In this document: positions 1-11,071 of the stretch, piece by piece | How positions within the stretch are numbered: the stretch's first letter is position 1 | Layout of the letters: the number at the start of each line of letters is the position of its first letter | Assembly (NCBI GenBank): GCA_021018995.1 | Contig: CM037584.1 | Coordinates: 173,246,317-173,310,316, forward strand | Direction: 5' to 3' | Length of the DNA stretch: 64,000 bases | Source of the DNA: Chloranthus sessilifolius | Taxonomy: Eukaryota > Streptophyta > Magnoliopsida > Chloranthales > Chloranthaceae | Notes under the pieces: generated by a model | What the model saw: only the letters and a program-made list of their open reading frames with translations | What the model was told of the DNA's origin: nothing | Database searches by the model: none | Translations under genes and position numbers: made by a program

Positions 1-34
1 TACCCTCCTTACTGGAGGGCAAAACCTGGAAAAA

Positions 35-304
35 CTACCAAGATATCTTCAAAACCGTCGGCTGGTTTTGAAATTCACCGCCACGTGCCGAATCACAAGA
101 CACCTGCAGAGATACCACCTCGGCATTGAAACCCAAAAACCACGGCTTAAAAACAGCTTCTTTTCCATCCTCCAAACCTCTTACGCCCTTCACTTTAATT
201 GAAGCTTTTGGATCCTCCCTAGACTCATCCCCTTTGTTCATACAAGTGCCTATCCAACTCAGCATGACATCTTCCATTGATTTGGAATTCAAAAGGGTAT
301 CCAT
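35..304 (-). other. Unidentified minus-strand coding fragment
   Basis: An 89-codon open frame on the minus strand ends at the window edge side and begins close to the solo LTR at 318. I do not recognise a domain in it. Before the LTR inserted, this sequence was continuous with the minus-strand open frame at 1420-1610, because the two are separated only by the LTR and its 5-bp target duplication. It may be part of an old LINE or of a host gene. There is no conserved motif, so no function is offered. Confidence 0.25.
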
Positions 305-317
305 TGCGGAGGAGGTC

Positions 318-1414
318 TGATGCGGGAACTTACTAAATGCAATGTTAGGGCTGAGATTATAATTAAAATTAATTTAATCAATTAAAAAAATAGCAATTTC
401 TGATAACAAATTATCACGAAAAATTCTAGAAATTCAATTAGGTGATTTAATTCCGGCCCAAAATAGCGTTACTTTAGTGTGCGTTCCCTATCGCGGATCT
501 AGAAGACTAGGGTTCTTATGAACGGCTAGATCTCCGGTAGTTTTAGGGTGTCGAACAAACTCGCAAGCGGGTTCTCTCGATACTAAACGAAAATAAAAGG
601 CTAACAAAATTAATGATGAACAAAATATTGATTTTGGGCTTTTATGAAATTAATAAAATAATTAGGATTACGCTACTTACGCAAACCGTAGATCTAAAGA
701 AGATAGAGATGAAAGAAGAGTTGGCCTCGCACCAAACTGCAAGTGGGAATTGAAGAATCGCTCTCTGTTTTGAGAGAATCACACCCTTACGAAAGTTTAG
801 AACTCTCAATTTGCATAAACAATTTTCATTAACCAAACACTTACAATAAAAGTGTTTACAAGCCTTGAAATAGGCTAATTAATGCATAAAATTAGAAATC
901 CTAGTATAACTCTAATTCCTAATTCAAATAAAAGAAATATCCTAATTCTTCTAAAACAAAAAATCCTAAAACAATAAGGAAACTTATCCTATTTCTAATA
1001 AAAGAAACAACTCTTACTTTCTAAAATAAAATAATAAAAGAGACTAATCCTAATTCAATTAGGATTCTTGAAATTCGTCACTTTATGTGCAACTTCCGCA
1101 AACTATCCATAACTTCTTCAATACTTGTCAGAATTGCACGTTTTTTGGCACGTTGGAAAGCTACTTCGATAAGCTTTTAAATATGACTAATTTCGCATTA
1201 ATCCGACCTCCTTTGACACTTCAAAATAGGCCAAATATAAAAGTGACGGGATTGAAAGTTGAAGACCCTAATAAATTTTGGATTTTCTTCTTTTTAATCA
1301 AACGAACTTTTTACGGGCCTTTTTTTAAAAACCCATTCGTGGGTCCACTTTCTCTTTTGGCGTCTCCTCTTTATCCGACCACGATTCAAACAAGCGAATC
1401 TCAAATACGCATCA
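318..1414 (-). mobile_element. Solo LTR (LTR retroelement), 1097 bp
   Basis: The segment starts TGATGCGG and ends ACGCATCA, so its ends are TG...CA and form a 7-bp terminal inverted repeat. It is flanked by an exact 5-bp target duplication AGGTC at 313-317 and 1415-1419. No gag, pol, primer site or second LTR lies next to it, which makes it a solo LTR left by LTR-LTR recombination. Minus orientation is suggested because the reverse complement ends like the LTR of element A (pyrimidine-rich leader, AATTCCGG block, then CCCGCATCA). It is AT-rich and noncoding. Family is not resolved; it is probably Ty3/gypsy. Confidence 0.8.
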
Positions 1415-1419
1415 AGGTC

Positions 1420-1839
1420 GTACCAGCAGTGATTGAGGTCGTTAGATCAACCAACGGTGGTAGATTCATAGACTCCTCCCCAAGTGACTCCACGGCCACC
1501 ATGCCGCCCCGGCCGGAAATCCGAGCCTCGCGTTGAGGGCGTCCCTCGATGGTCTGATACATCCGCGGTCGCATACCGCTCTGCGCCCTCCGTCCCAGGC
1601 CTAGGCCCACTGCAGAGATCTACCACGTCTCCACCTGGGTTGACGAACGTCGAGCCTTTTTTGTCGGAGCAAATGAGTACGTCTTCCTCGTCTCTCCGCC
1701 ACCCCTTCGCTTCGTTCTCCGCATGCCTCGGGAGGAGGTGCCTTTCCAACAACTCCATTTCTATAGAGACCCGATAGTCCTTGCCGCTGACGCAAACGAC
1801 ACATGGTCTCGGGAGGAGGTGCCTCTCCAAAGGCTTGAT
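1420..1839 (-). other. GC-rich stretch with coding-like minus-strand frames, unidentified
   Basis: This is markedly more GC-rich than its surroundings and has open frames on both strands. A short motif, TCGGGAGGAGGTGCCT, occurs twice about 78 bp apart (near 1728 and 1808). The minus-strand frame that runs toward the solo LTR is the natural partner of the fragment at 35-304. No domain was recognised. It could be the remains of a LINE ORF1 or of a host exon. Confidence 0.25.
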
Positions 1840-2419
1840 TGTAAGATCTTAGGTTGTACCTTCGTATCGTGAACCACAGAAATATAATAAGGCAATAAAA
1901 GTGCGTTAAACAACGGAAGATAAAATTTCTTTAAAACATTAATTAATCAAAATAAAACTCATGATAATGTTCTTATTCCAATAACAAAGTCTAACATGAT
2001 TAAAGCTTAAACAGTCTTAATAAAATACTAACTAATCAATGTCTCATTTATTTAAAAACCAATAATAATAACTAAAAAGGAAAATAGATAATTAGGCCAC
2101 CAAGCCTTCATCGCCATTCATTTCAGGTTCCTGAGCACCACTTGCAGTCTCATCACCATAGACCCATACGTTGTCCTCGGCTACACCTGTCTCATTTGGT
2201 CACCCACATTAATAAGGGATGTAAGTTTACACTTGTATGAACCAGACATATAATCCATTGAAGCATAAAATAACAATCATAGCAATATGAACGTTGCTAT
2301 ATATTTTATGTGTGTGCTTGCGCATATATAATCTCTATAAGCTCAAATGAATTGAACATAAACATGGATATCAATGTTGCATGAATGCATCATTTTTTTA
2401 AATTTCATCTTTCTTGTCA

Positions 2420-2775
2420 TTTAATGCACGTTAGACTCCGTCCCGCTCAAGACGTTGGGTCGTAATCATGCTTATCACTTATTTAGTTAGACTCTGTCAT
2501 GCTTAAAACGTTGGGTTCAATCATTCATATCATTTATTGCATGTCAAACTTCGTCCTGCTCAAGACGTTGGGCTTAATCATGCTTATCATGTTCTTGTTT
2601 AGTTAAACTCCATCATGCACAAGATGTTGGGTCTAATACCTTCTTAGACTCCTTCAGGTACAAGATTTTGGGTGTAATGTTTCTTAATAATGTTTAGTTA
2701 GACTCTATCAAGCACAAGATATTGAGTCCAATACCTTCTTAGACTCCATCATATATAAGATGTTGGGTCTAATGC
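2420..2775. repeat. Degenerate 60-70 bp tandem repeat inside LTR
   Basis: About six units share the form TTAGACTCC-(A/G)TC-N-TGC-N-CAAGA-(C/T)GTTGGGTC-TAAT. The first and last bases of a unit (TTAGAC / GGTCTAA) are themselves near-palindromic. Units vary in length and sequence. Local subrepeats of this type are common in plant gypsy LTRs. Confidence 0.7.
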
Positions 2776-2998
2776 TCATCAATCATGGCTTGACATTTCA
2801 TCATGTTTTACGTATCTTAATTGTGCGTTGTATAGATCATCATGGTACACAAACATTGAAATGTATATAATCATGTAATATGACATTGACGTGCATATAT
2901 AATCATGACATATAATAATGAAGTGCATATGTGATTATGGCGTATAAACTTTAACCTTGCTTGAAGCATATATAAAAAGAACTGAGAAATAAACGTAA

Positions 2999-3295
2999 TT
3001 GTCTAGACTCAATCTATTGATTTCTCAAAATCAATCTATTGATTTCGTGTTTAGGATCAATCTATTAATTTCTCATAATCAATCCATGGACTCAAATCCG
3101 TGCATTTTTCAAAACCATTTTATTTATCAGTATCTGTTCAGGCTCAATCGATTGATTTCGCAGAATCAATCTATTGACTCCAATCTGTGTATTTTCCAAA
3201 ACTATTTTATTTATCAATATCTGTTTAGGCTCAATCGATTGACTCAAATCCGTGCATTTTCCAGAATCAATCTATTGATTTTGGCCCATGAGCAC
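2999..3295. repeat. Palindrome-rich ~110 bp tandem repeat (TCAAT-NN-ATTGA)
   Basis: At least seven copies of a 12-mer TCAAT-(CT/CG)-ATTGA or close variants occur in 300 bp, embedded in an imperfect ~110 bp tandem repeat (units beginning near 3085 and 3180). The layout is the same as the TCGAT-NN-ATCGA arrays elsewhere in the window but with a different arm. A TATA-like string lies just beside it at 2966-2980. Confidence 0.6.
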
Positions 3296-3535
3296 GCCCC
3301 AACGGTGCTTCAAATCTCATGGTGTTGTTTCAACCATCTTTTATCAAGATTATCAACATTAAGAATCATTAATCATAACATGCATCTCATTTAATCATAC
3401 AATCATTATTCATGAAATAAACGCACTAATTTGCATAAAAACTATTTAGAAACCAATATTCTAAGTTCAATGGAAGGCATAATTTCTCCATACTTAGATC
3501 AATCGTATCACCGCGATTAGATTAAGATCCCAACA

Positions 3536-3950
3536 ACGATGATGATTCTAGAAGGAGGCGAAGGCCGCTTGAGAATATACGCCAACGTCTTGGCGATATT
3601 CCAAAAGAAAAGTTCTAGAAAGGTAGATCTAGAATTTCTTCGCTAAGGTCTTTAGGGTTTCTGATGGCTCTTTGCTTAAGAAAAACTCTAAATGAAATTA
3701 TGATTTAGGGTTCTCCGTAAGACATTTATAATATTTTGGGGCTTATCCGGTGTTAAGCTAACACACTAAGGAAGGGTGTATAGGCTTTTACCTCAAAGCC
3801 CAAAATAGAGATTTAGAACACACATTACAAGGTTCGATCTTTAGACCTCTTGTCTAGAACTCAAGATTTTAACCAGTAGGCTACCACATAACTTGTGTCT
3901 ATAAATGACGGAAATAAATATAAGAGCTTGGAAAACTAAAACATGTATTT
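3536..3950. other. Intergenic, nothing identified
   Basis: AT-rich sequence without a usable reading frame. Some of it (3700-3800) has the look of an LTR or leader remnant, but I found no ends, repeats or motifs that would support a call. Confidence 0.3.
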
Positions 3951-4421
3951 TTAGTTAAAACGTTTTGAATAGTCAAGACATGCGGTGTATACGCTATTAG
4001 GCACATACACATAAATTAGGTGTATCAAAGACATAAAATTCAAATCATAACACAGACAATCATCAATCCCACATTCCTTAAGCCTGCACAGCTCCTCTGC
4101 GTCGACCTTGTTTTGAAAGCGAAGAAGATATTTTGTATCAGATAGCTTAGAAAGGGCCGGGCGCCCCCTAAAGCCCCATCTATCATGTAACCATTTGAAA
4201 ATTTGTAAAGGATAGAAGGTCCTCCTTTTTGTATCCAGAACAATCCAAAACCAAGGTAGGTTAGCAGCTAGGGATGAGTAATGATGGCCATTAAAGGGTT
4301 CCAACTGATGGACCCCATCAGTAACGGTCCTCAGGATGCACGGATGAAGCACTTCGGTTTGATGGCCTTCCTCATTGTGATGAAGGCCATGGTTACCGTG
4401 AAGCGCTCTCATGGACGTCAC
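3951..4421 (-). pseudogene. Coding-like minus-strand frame, possibly DUF4283-type (LINE ORF1) fragment
   Basis: This 156-codon frame contains a stretch around residues 68-110 (IFKWLHDRWGF, then KYLLRFQNKVDAEELC). It has the spacing of the DUF4283 fold found in ORF1 of plant L1-type LINEs, where a Trp-Gly-Phe turn is followed by a Leu-Leu-Arg-Phe strand and an acidic helix. The first 60 residues do not resemble anything I know. A LINE RT-side fragment lies nearby on the opposite strand, so the two are not one element. Recognition is weak, and the frame may be spurious in its first half. Confidence 0.3.
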
Positions 4422-4587
4422 TTGGGGCCCCCGTCGGTGACATGTCTAAAAGAAATGCCCTGGCGCAAACATCGAGGGGCTTCCTTACTCCGATCCAAAA
4501 CCTTCTACACGGGCCCCACCACATCACAGAATCTTTTACCGGCAATGAACCATCCATCTCGAATATCCCTCGCCTGATGGCCGTTTA

Positions 4588-4625
4588 GAACAACCCTAAG
4601 AACCAACATGTTCTTAGGGTTGTTC
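4588..4625. repeat. Perfect 16-bp inverted repeat (hairpin)
   Basis: GAACAACCCTAAGAAC at 4588-4603 is followed by a 6-nt loop and its exact reverse complement at 4610-4625. The neighbouring TTGTTCGATTAG recurs at about 4669. This may be a small foldback element or part of the Helitron that ends at 5920. The rest of 4422-5027 contains nothing else I can name. Confidence 0.75.
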
Positions 4626-5027
4626 GATTAGTAGAGAGAATAGAACCTCGGTTTGGTGGAAAACGGTTTGTTCGATTAGAAAGGAGTTTAATCAATGTAT
4701 AAAGTTCGATTGGGGTTTGGGGGATTAAATATCCTTTTGGGAGTCGGTCTGGCTGGGGGATTTGTGTCTTAAGGATCGGCTTAGTGGTATTCCCAGGATT
4801 GCGGTGAATTGGGGGGTGGGATGAGTGGATCTAATTGGTAGATGTAAACCAAACACTAGTAAGATACACCGTAGGTTGCGAGCACTACAGAAAGAAGGGC
4901 TTTTCACCAATCGGTCTTTATTTTTTCGATCGGTCTTTCTATGGCTTTTTTGTCTGTCAGCCGTTAGTGCACCATGGCTATGTATTGGTTTGGCAAAGGT
5001 GTGCCTCTGAGGGTTAGGTTCATTGGT

Positions 5028-5400
5028 GGACTTCTTTGTCGGATTGCATTCTCACGATCAATCAATTGATAAAAAAGGTAAAAGGCTGCAAACTGGAGTC
5101 TTATGTGCCTAATCGAAGGGAGTCGGCCAACCATCTATTCGTTCATGGTTGGTTTGCGAGGGAGTTGTAGAGCAAGGTTTGGGGCTAGTTGAAACTATGT
5201 AAGTTAGCGTTAGGATGGGAGGGTTTTCAGTGTCATCAAGAGAGCTTTGTGGAATGCTTCTTTGATGGCTGTTATTTGGGATCTGGTTTGAAAGAAATGC
5301 TAGGGAGTTTTGGAAGAAGAGGATGCCCGTGCATTAGTTATGCGAGGGGCTAGAGATCGGGTTCTTAGTTTGCGTCACTGAACCGGGGGAACATGCACGT
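5028..5400 (+). mobile_element. LINE (L1-type) fragment, C-terminal zf-RVT region
   Basis: In one plus-strand frame the sequence reads LESYVPNRRESANHLFVHG followed by WFAREL, an in-frame stop where Trp is usual, then SKVWG. This is the zf-RVT module at the C-terminus of plant L1 ORF2, in which Cys/His positions precede HLF-H---AR-LW. The usual first Cys pair is replaced here (Tyr-Val-Pro-Asn). Further on, in another frame, ALWNASLMAVIWDL and FERNAR match the end of the same ORF2 region. So it is truncated at the 5' end, has at least two stops and one frame change, and is dead. No clear poly(A) tail or target duplication was found. Confidence 0.65.
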
Positions 5401-5892
5401 AATGATTTGGGCTGATGGAGTGTTGGGATGATATGAGGGTCATGTAGCTGGTTCACTTGGCCTAGTATTGTTTCCTGGGCTGGCTGGGGGCTTGTTCTCT
5501 TGTTGGGCTTTTAGTTTTTCCTTTTTGGGCTTTTGTTTTCTTGTTACTTCAGGTTGCTTCTTTGTTTCTTTGGTTTGCTGCTTTGTGCTATAGCTTCTGA
5601 GGTGGGTTTTGTCTCTTTTTATATTTTCTTTTGCCATTTCACAAAAAAGAATGAGCCAAAACTTCATGATGCATTAAACCCACAAGCTCATAGTTATAAA
5701 AAAAACACTATTGTTTAATACTCAAGTTTGTTGAATTAGAGCTATTTCAAATTTTATCCTTCACAGCATATTCATAATCTCACGTCGTTATAATTTACTT
5801 CATTATAAATGTGTTTTCTTCAGATCGTTCCAATCAAGGAAGCGCAAAACTTTTGGAGTTTGATCATTCATTTTTTCTTCCTGTGGTCATAT

Positions 5893-5920
5893 CCCGTGCA
5901 TCGCACGGGTTTCTTACTAG
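5893..5920 (+). mobile_element. Helitron 3' terminus (hairpin + CTAG)
   Basis: CCCGTGC (5893-5899), a 3-nt loop ATC and GCACGGG (5903-5909) form a perfect 7-bp hairpin. Seven bases later comes CTAG at 5917-5920, then T at 5921. Helitrons end in a GC-rich hairpin followed by CTRR and insert between A and T. The 5' end (TC...) could not be located, so the element's length is unknown; it may include much of 4.4-5.9 kb. The terminus is 22 bp upstream of the PPR start codon. Confidence 0.75.
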
Positions 5921-5942
5921 TGGCATAATAAAGAAAAAGCCC

Positions 5943-7704
5943 ATGCCCATACCCAATGCAACTCTCCTTTCTCTCAACCACTTCAAACCCATTAACATAC
6001 TGTGCAAAAACCAAATGATAAAAGCCATAAAATTCCCAACAAAACACACTTCCCTTTTCCTTCCTTCTATCTCTGCAAGCCTACAAAAACAATCAACAAA
6101 GGACACCAATGTCCTGGCAGAAACTTACCTTCAAAACCAGCAACTCAAGGCCTTACTCAGAAACCTCCAGAAAAATGGCAGCTCTGACCCTCTAGTAATC
6201 CTCAGAGATGAAGGAGATTGGACCAAAGAACAGTTTTGGGCTGTAATCAGATTCCTTCTTTTTAAATCTCGAGCCAAAGAGGCTCTCCAGGTAATTTCTT
6301 ATAGTTTTACTTCCTCTCTTTTATCCATTCTTTCCTAGTGACTTCTTAGTTTTACTACCTCTCTTTTATATATGCTTTTGTTTTAGTTTATGTTGCTTTT
6401 GTTTCTTCGTTACATTCCCTTGTCTTGGAAAATCTATGTAGAAATGCAAATTTGTACCGAGTCTGTGGAAGATTATGAATTCCTTTTGTCTTTAAAGCAG
6501 AACTGTTAGTTTTTCTTGAAGTTAAGATTCTGGAATATGGTCACAGGTGTTCAACCTTTGGAAGGACACAGAGAAATCACGGATCAATGAGGCTAACTAT
6601 ACAAAGTTCATTCAGTTCTTTTGTGAAGCGGGTCTTGTAGAAGAGGCAGTTTTGGCGCTCCAAGAGATGGAAAGCTACAGTCTCAGTCCATCTTCAGCCA
6701 TATACAATAAAATAATTCACGGGTTTGCTAGAAAGGGGGAATTCGAGTATGCTAAATCTTATGTGAAGAAGATGGGAGAGGTTGATTTAATTCCGGAACC
6801 TGAAACATACAATGGACTCATTGAAGCTTATGGAATGTATAAAATGTATGATGAGATGGGTAAGTGTCTGAAGAAGATGGAATCGGACGGCTGTTCACCT
6901 GATTACTATACGTATAATATCCTGATCAGGGAATTAGCCCGTGGTGGGTTGCTTGAAAGAATGGAACGAATGTATCGAACCCTTCTTTCAAAGCGGATGT
7001 ATTTGCAATCTATAACTTTGATCGCAATGCTTGAGGCTTATGCCGACCTCGGGGTTTTGGGGAAGATGGAGAAGGTTTACCGTAGGATTCTGAATTCAAA
7101 GGCCTTTCTAAAGGAGGGTCCAATTAGGAAAATGGCCGGAGTCTTTATTGACAACTACAGGTTTTCTCGACTAGAGGAGTTTGGGCATGAAATTTCTTCA
7201 AGAACAGGAAGGAATGATTTGGTTTGGTGTCTTCTTCTCCTTTCTAGTGCTTGTCTATTGAGCAGAAAAGGCATGGAATCAGTCGTTAATGAAATGGATG
7301 TAGCTAAAGTTAATCCAAGTATAACTTATACAAATATTATCGCTCTAGCTTATATGAAGATGAAAGATTTGAGGCATTTGGATATCTTGCTTGCCCAACT
7401 TCGAGCACGGAATATTAAACCTGATATTGTTACTGTTGGAGTCCTTTTCGATGCGTGTTCAAGTGGTTTTGATGGATCCGTGGTCTTAGATGTATGGAGA
7501 AAGATGGGATTTCTAGAAGAAGCTGTGGAATTGAACACTGATACCCTAGTTTTGGCTGCTTTTGGCAAAGGATTTTTCCTTAGAAGTTGTGAAGAGATGT
7601 ATTCTGCTCTTGGATCAGAAGCAAGAGAAAGGAAAGTATGGACATATAATGATCTAATCAATTTGGTTTCTGAACGCAATGGAAGAAAGCCTCAGTTCAT
7701 GTGA
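5943..7704 (+). CDS. Pentatricopeptide-repeat protein, P-type, organelle-targeted
   Basis: Two exons, 5943-6290 and 6547-7704, give a protein of 501 residues. The intron 6291-6546 begins GTAATTTC, ends TCACAG and is in phase 0 (...EALQ | VFNLWKD...). The ATG at 5943 was chosen because the next ~50 residues are rich in Ser, Thr, Lys and Asn with no Asp or Glu, as in plastid or mitochondrial transit peptides. The same frame is open upstream to 5811 but crosses a Helitron end. Degenerate 35-residue PPR motifs run from about residue 130 to 270 (four consecutive, e.g. TYNGLIEAYGMYKMYDEMGK and TYNILIRELARGG). More follow near residues 370-440 (TYTNIIALAYMKMKDLRHLD). No E or DYW domain follows, so it is P-class, expected to bind organelle RNA in processing, stability or translation. 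Its RNA target cannot be read off. The frame is intact. An AATAAA at 7848-7853 may be the polyadenylation signal. Confidence 0.9.
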
Positions 7705-8488
7705 ATCAAATAAGATAGAAATTATGCCCGCCTTATTAAACAGGCTGCGAGTAACAATTCTAGAGATTAAAAATATAAACAGTAACAGGGATATCGGATG
7801 CCAGAATCATGGGCAAGATAGTTTATATTTTGTATACCCATATGTGAAATAAAAAAAATGGGTTTATTTGTGTGGAAGCTGGAGATCATTTGTGAGAAAT
7901 ATTTGTAACTAGATGATGAAACCCCCATATGATGTCAGTAGTTTGTATAATACATGTTTCTGAGCTTGGTTCACTTATTATCAATTGCAGTTTGAAATTT
8001 GCCCATCACTGAGTGTAATCAATGGATCAGTTCGCTTGAATTGGATGATAGTTCGTGGGTTTTGACATGGATTCAGTAATTAAGGGTTGTGCATTAGCTT
8101 CATCAGTCTGGTGTCGAGCACATAAGTGATTTGTGTTGAGGTTTTTGGTTTGATCCTGGCTGATATAACATAAGAAAAGGTTTATCAAAATCGTTTGGCT
8201 GCAGGCCTTCTTGAAGTTGAATCTATGTTTCTGTACATACTGCTAGTGAGATGGAGAAGCTGCCTGCTTCCTTTGCGCTTTCGGGAAGATCAGTTTTGCC
8301 CGTTTAGAGCTGTAATTGGATTCTTCTCTAGCGTTGGTGATGTGTCCTAAGTTGTATATTGGTTCTGAGCTGCATGTTCAATTCTGAGGAACAAATGCTG
8401 TGCCAATCTTATAAGAAGTGCGCAATTTCGAGGCTTATTGTTCAAGGTGCATCTGTTGTCATGTGAGTACCACTGGAATGATTACTAA
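7705..8488. other. PPR 3' flank, no further gene
   Basis: This holds the likely 3' UTR (AATAAA at 7848) and then ordinary intergenic sequence of mixed composition. No open frame, repeat end or RNA gene was seen. Confidence 0.5.
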
Positions 8489-8855
8489 GGCTGTGTATGG
8501 CATAACTCTTTGCTAGCCCCTGCCACAGCAGAGTTCACCTTCTTTAGTTGGTTCCTTTCTCTTTTCTAACTCCCTGCGAAGGAGGATTTATCTGCTCTAG
8601 CAACAAGCTCCCTGCTCTCTACTAACTCCCTACCAGAGCAAATAAAATCTGCTCTGGCAAGGAGTGAGTAGAGAGGAGGATAGAACTGGTGAACAGGTAA
8701 ATCTTGCATAAAGTCTTGCTATGCAAGGAGTTATCAAGGAGAAGGGGTACCTGCTAAAGCAGGTAGCAGGATGTTAGCAAAGAGGATGGGAACCTGCTAA
8801 AGCAGGTGAACTCTGCTATGGCAGGGGCTAGCAGAGAGCTATGCCATACGCAGCC
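8489..8855. mobile_element. Tourist-like MITE (PIF/Harbinger type), 367 bp
   Basis: Long terminal inverted repeats start GGCTGTGTATGGCATA on the left and GGCTGCGTATGGCATA on the right (read inward) and extend about 60 bp with few mismatches. A 3-bp duplication TAA flanks it at 8486-8488 and 8856-8858, the target choice of PIF/Harbinger. Internal shorter inverted repeats (CCTGCTAAAGCAGG, TCTGCTCTGGCA) let almost the whole element fold back. It has no coding capacity. Confidence 0.88.
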
Positions 8856-9002
8856 TAAGTCTCTTTTGTTTTTCAAACCAGTAAATGTGAAATAGAAAAT
8901 GGTTATGAAGTTTATTATTATTGTTGGAGAGGAATTTAACATTCTTCGGTATCATTTTGAATCTTCCATCTATCTTGGATACAAATAAATTTATGCATTT
9001 TA

Positions 9003-9412
9003 GGTAAGGGTTCCAGTATTGCACCCGGGAAAAGGTATGTGCACCCACGTCCAAAGCCATTAACTACTTTGAATCAAAAGATGGAGATCGTTTTTTTGTT
9101 CCAATCTTCCACACAATGGATCTTGAGATCATGGGCATACCATCAAATGGTCAGTTTTTTTTTCCTTGTGGCACATCCCAAAAAAGTGCCCGGAACACCA
9201 CATGGCACACATCATGCTCTAAACGTGATTTCAGGTCACTTTTGGTATGTGTGCCACGTGGATTAAAAAACTGATCGTCTGATGGTAAGCTCACGATCTC
9301 AAGATCCATTATGTGGAAGATTGGGACAACAAGCAATCTCCATCCTTATACATCAATTGTTTCCGGCACGGGTGCGCCTACCTTTCCTCGGTGTTAAAAT
9401 ACTGGTAACCTT
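9003..9412. mobile_element. Foldback MITE, copy 1
   Basis: The two halves are imperfect reverse complements over most of their length. The outer part matches around CCAGTATT...GGAAA-GGTA-GTGCACCC and the inner part around CCAATCTTCCACA-AATGG and ATCTTGAGATC. The spacer is short and holds a GTGGCACA-ATCC block on each side. Related foldbacks occur at 36963-37247, 60455-60615 (partial) and 61262-61690. No certain target duplication was found, so the superfamily (hAT or Mutator) is open. Confidence 0.7.
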
Positions 9413-9567
9413 TAAATAATTCAAAGCAGTTCTTCTTTTATCAATAACTTATATTACAAGCAAGAAAAGAGGTTTTTTTCTTTCTTTCCTCTTAATAAAC
9501 TTTGCACATGCATAAATTCATGTAAAAGTCATGGCAATCTTTTCCAGAATTAGTACATAATCACAGT

Positions 9568-10536
9568 AATCAACCTGGATCATCACCATTCATAGCCTTA
9601 TCCCATCTATTTGGGTGTAATAGGTTTTATCATAAGGATTTGGCGAGTTTGTTTAGAGCTGGCTGCCAACCTAACACTAACCCTCCTTTCTCATCCGGGC
9701 TTGGGACCGGCAATGGCGGAGTTAGTAATCTACCTGGATGGTGTATTTTATTACTTGATTTTGTTTGAGCTGGTAAATGTGTGCGTTCTTTTGACATTTG
9801 AAACATCTATTTATTTGTCGAGTACTCTTATAAAGCATTGCTCATATAATTTTATTTTTGTTATGACATTTGAAACATCTGTTTACCTGGATGGCTCCAC
9901 TCCTTAGTAGTCAGGCTAAGGGATTGATTTCTCCATGGCCATGGATGAGAGTCAAAACCCATATTCTGCAGAGATGGCAAATCTCCTCAATATAAACCAT
10001 AGTGACCAAGTCAGGGTTCAGACTAAATTGGCTTAAAAAAAATTCGGAAAAATCCAGTAAAATTCGTCAAATGGAGGGAAAAAATGGTCAATTTTTTTTT
10101 TAAAATTTTTATGTAAATATATAATTAAAAAGCTAAAACTATAAAAATTGAAAAATAAAAACTTCAAAAAACATTTGGAAAGTTTGAGAAACTCACAAAA
10201 TAATTAGTGAAATTCGTAAATAATTCTTGAAATTCGTGTTTTTTTTTTTTAAAGTCGCGAATAATTTTAATATATTGGTTTTTTTTAAAAAGTTGTGAAT
10301 TAGTCGCACTTTTTCAAAAAGTTGGAGAATTTGGTCACTATGATATAATCATATAAACAATGAGTCTCCAAGCCCATAAAATCTCGTACAAAATATTAGA
10401 AAGCAATAAGATTTCATAAACTTTTGGTCTTTTGACATTTTCTGATTCAATTGACTATCTTCCATGATTCTATTCAAGTCTAATGCTTTGGCTTGCCTTA
10501 AAAAAAAAAAAACATTGCCAACTGTCAGATCAATGG
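9568..10536 (+). repeat. Direct repeat, copy 1 (~0.95 kb), SINE-free
   Basis: This matches 35495-36695 in the same orientation along its whole length, e.g. CTGGCTGCCAAC near 9659, CCCATATTCTGCAGAGAT near 9958 and TCTAATGCTTTGGCTTGCC near 10476. The middle is AT-rich and low complexity. The start (CATAGCCTTATCCCA) and the block CTTGGGACCGGCAATGG are of a kind common in dispersed plant repeats, and a shorter relative of that block lies at 12982-13075. It has no gene. Near 10325 it carries the empty site of the SINE present in copy 2. Confidence 0.75.
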
Positions 10537-11071
10537 GTCTAAATGAACGATGAAATGTTATATCATTTGTGCGTCCATTTTGAACTGTTGAATTGAGGCC
10601 GTAAAAAAAATTATGTTTGTATTTCTAAAACCACTTTGGGTAGAGGGAGGGGGGTGCCAACCTTCGAGTGCCATGTGCACCAAATGAAGGGTCTAGACCA
10701 TTGTACGGTCTCTGGGCATGGACCAGAGACCCTTTTCCTTTTAGTTTGGGATGAATTTGATTGCTTTTTGTCCTTCAATCATTCATTCATGAATTTCTTA
10801 GAGAGTTTGCATTTACCCATAAAAAGACAAAGCTTATCATGTACTTAAAAAGTGTTAGCACCTCAATTCAATCCAAGTAAGTCAACTAGCGGTCCATCGT
10901 CGACACATGTCTCAGCTGAACAATCACGCTTAGTAGAGGATTCTAAGCATCTCATTTATGCACTTTAATTTAAATTGTTAAAAGAAAAATATGAACAACA
11001 GTTTGTTTTAGAATGCATAGTACCCAATTGGCCCCGAGTGGTACCGAGTTTCAGTTTGGTCTAGTTTGCTG
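10537..11071. other. Intergenic, nothing identified
   Basis: There is no gene-like frame. A small perfect 9-bp hairpin (GGTCTCTGG...CCAGAGACC) lies near 10708-10732 and the rest is featureless. Confidence 0.4.

Larger units (their letters stand above)
1840..3535 (-). mobile_element. Probable LTR (Ty3/gypsy-like), about 1.7 kb
   Basis: The segment has TG...CA ends (TGTAAGATC at the left, GATCCCAACA at the right) and carries an inner AAGATC inverted repeat near both ends. The flanking 5-mers TTGAT and ACGAT match only in part, so the target duplication is not proven. The block near 2100-2230, read on the minus strand, resembles the downstream part of Tekay/Del-type LTRs. It contains a degenerate 60-70 bp tandem repeat (2420-2775) and a palindrome-rich tandem repeat (2999-3295). 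No coding sequence of the element is attached. Confidence 0.5.

Noticed and set aside
9039-9336. Small ORFs at 9.0-9.3 kb
   Set aside because: They lie in the arms of the foldback MITE and mirror each other.
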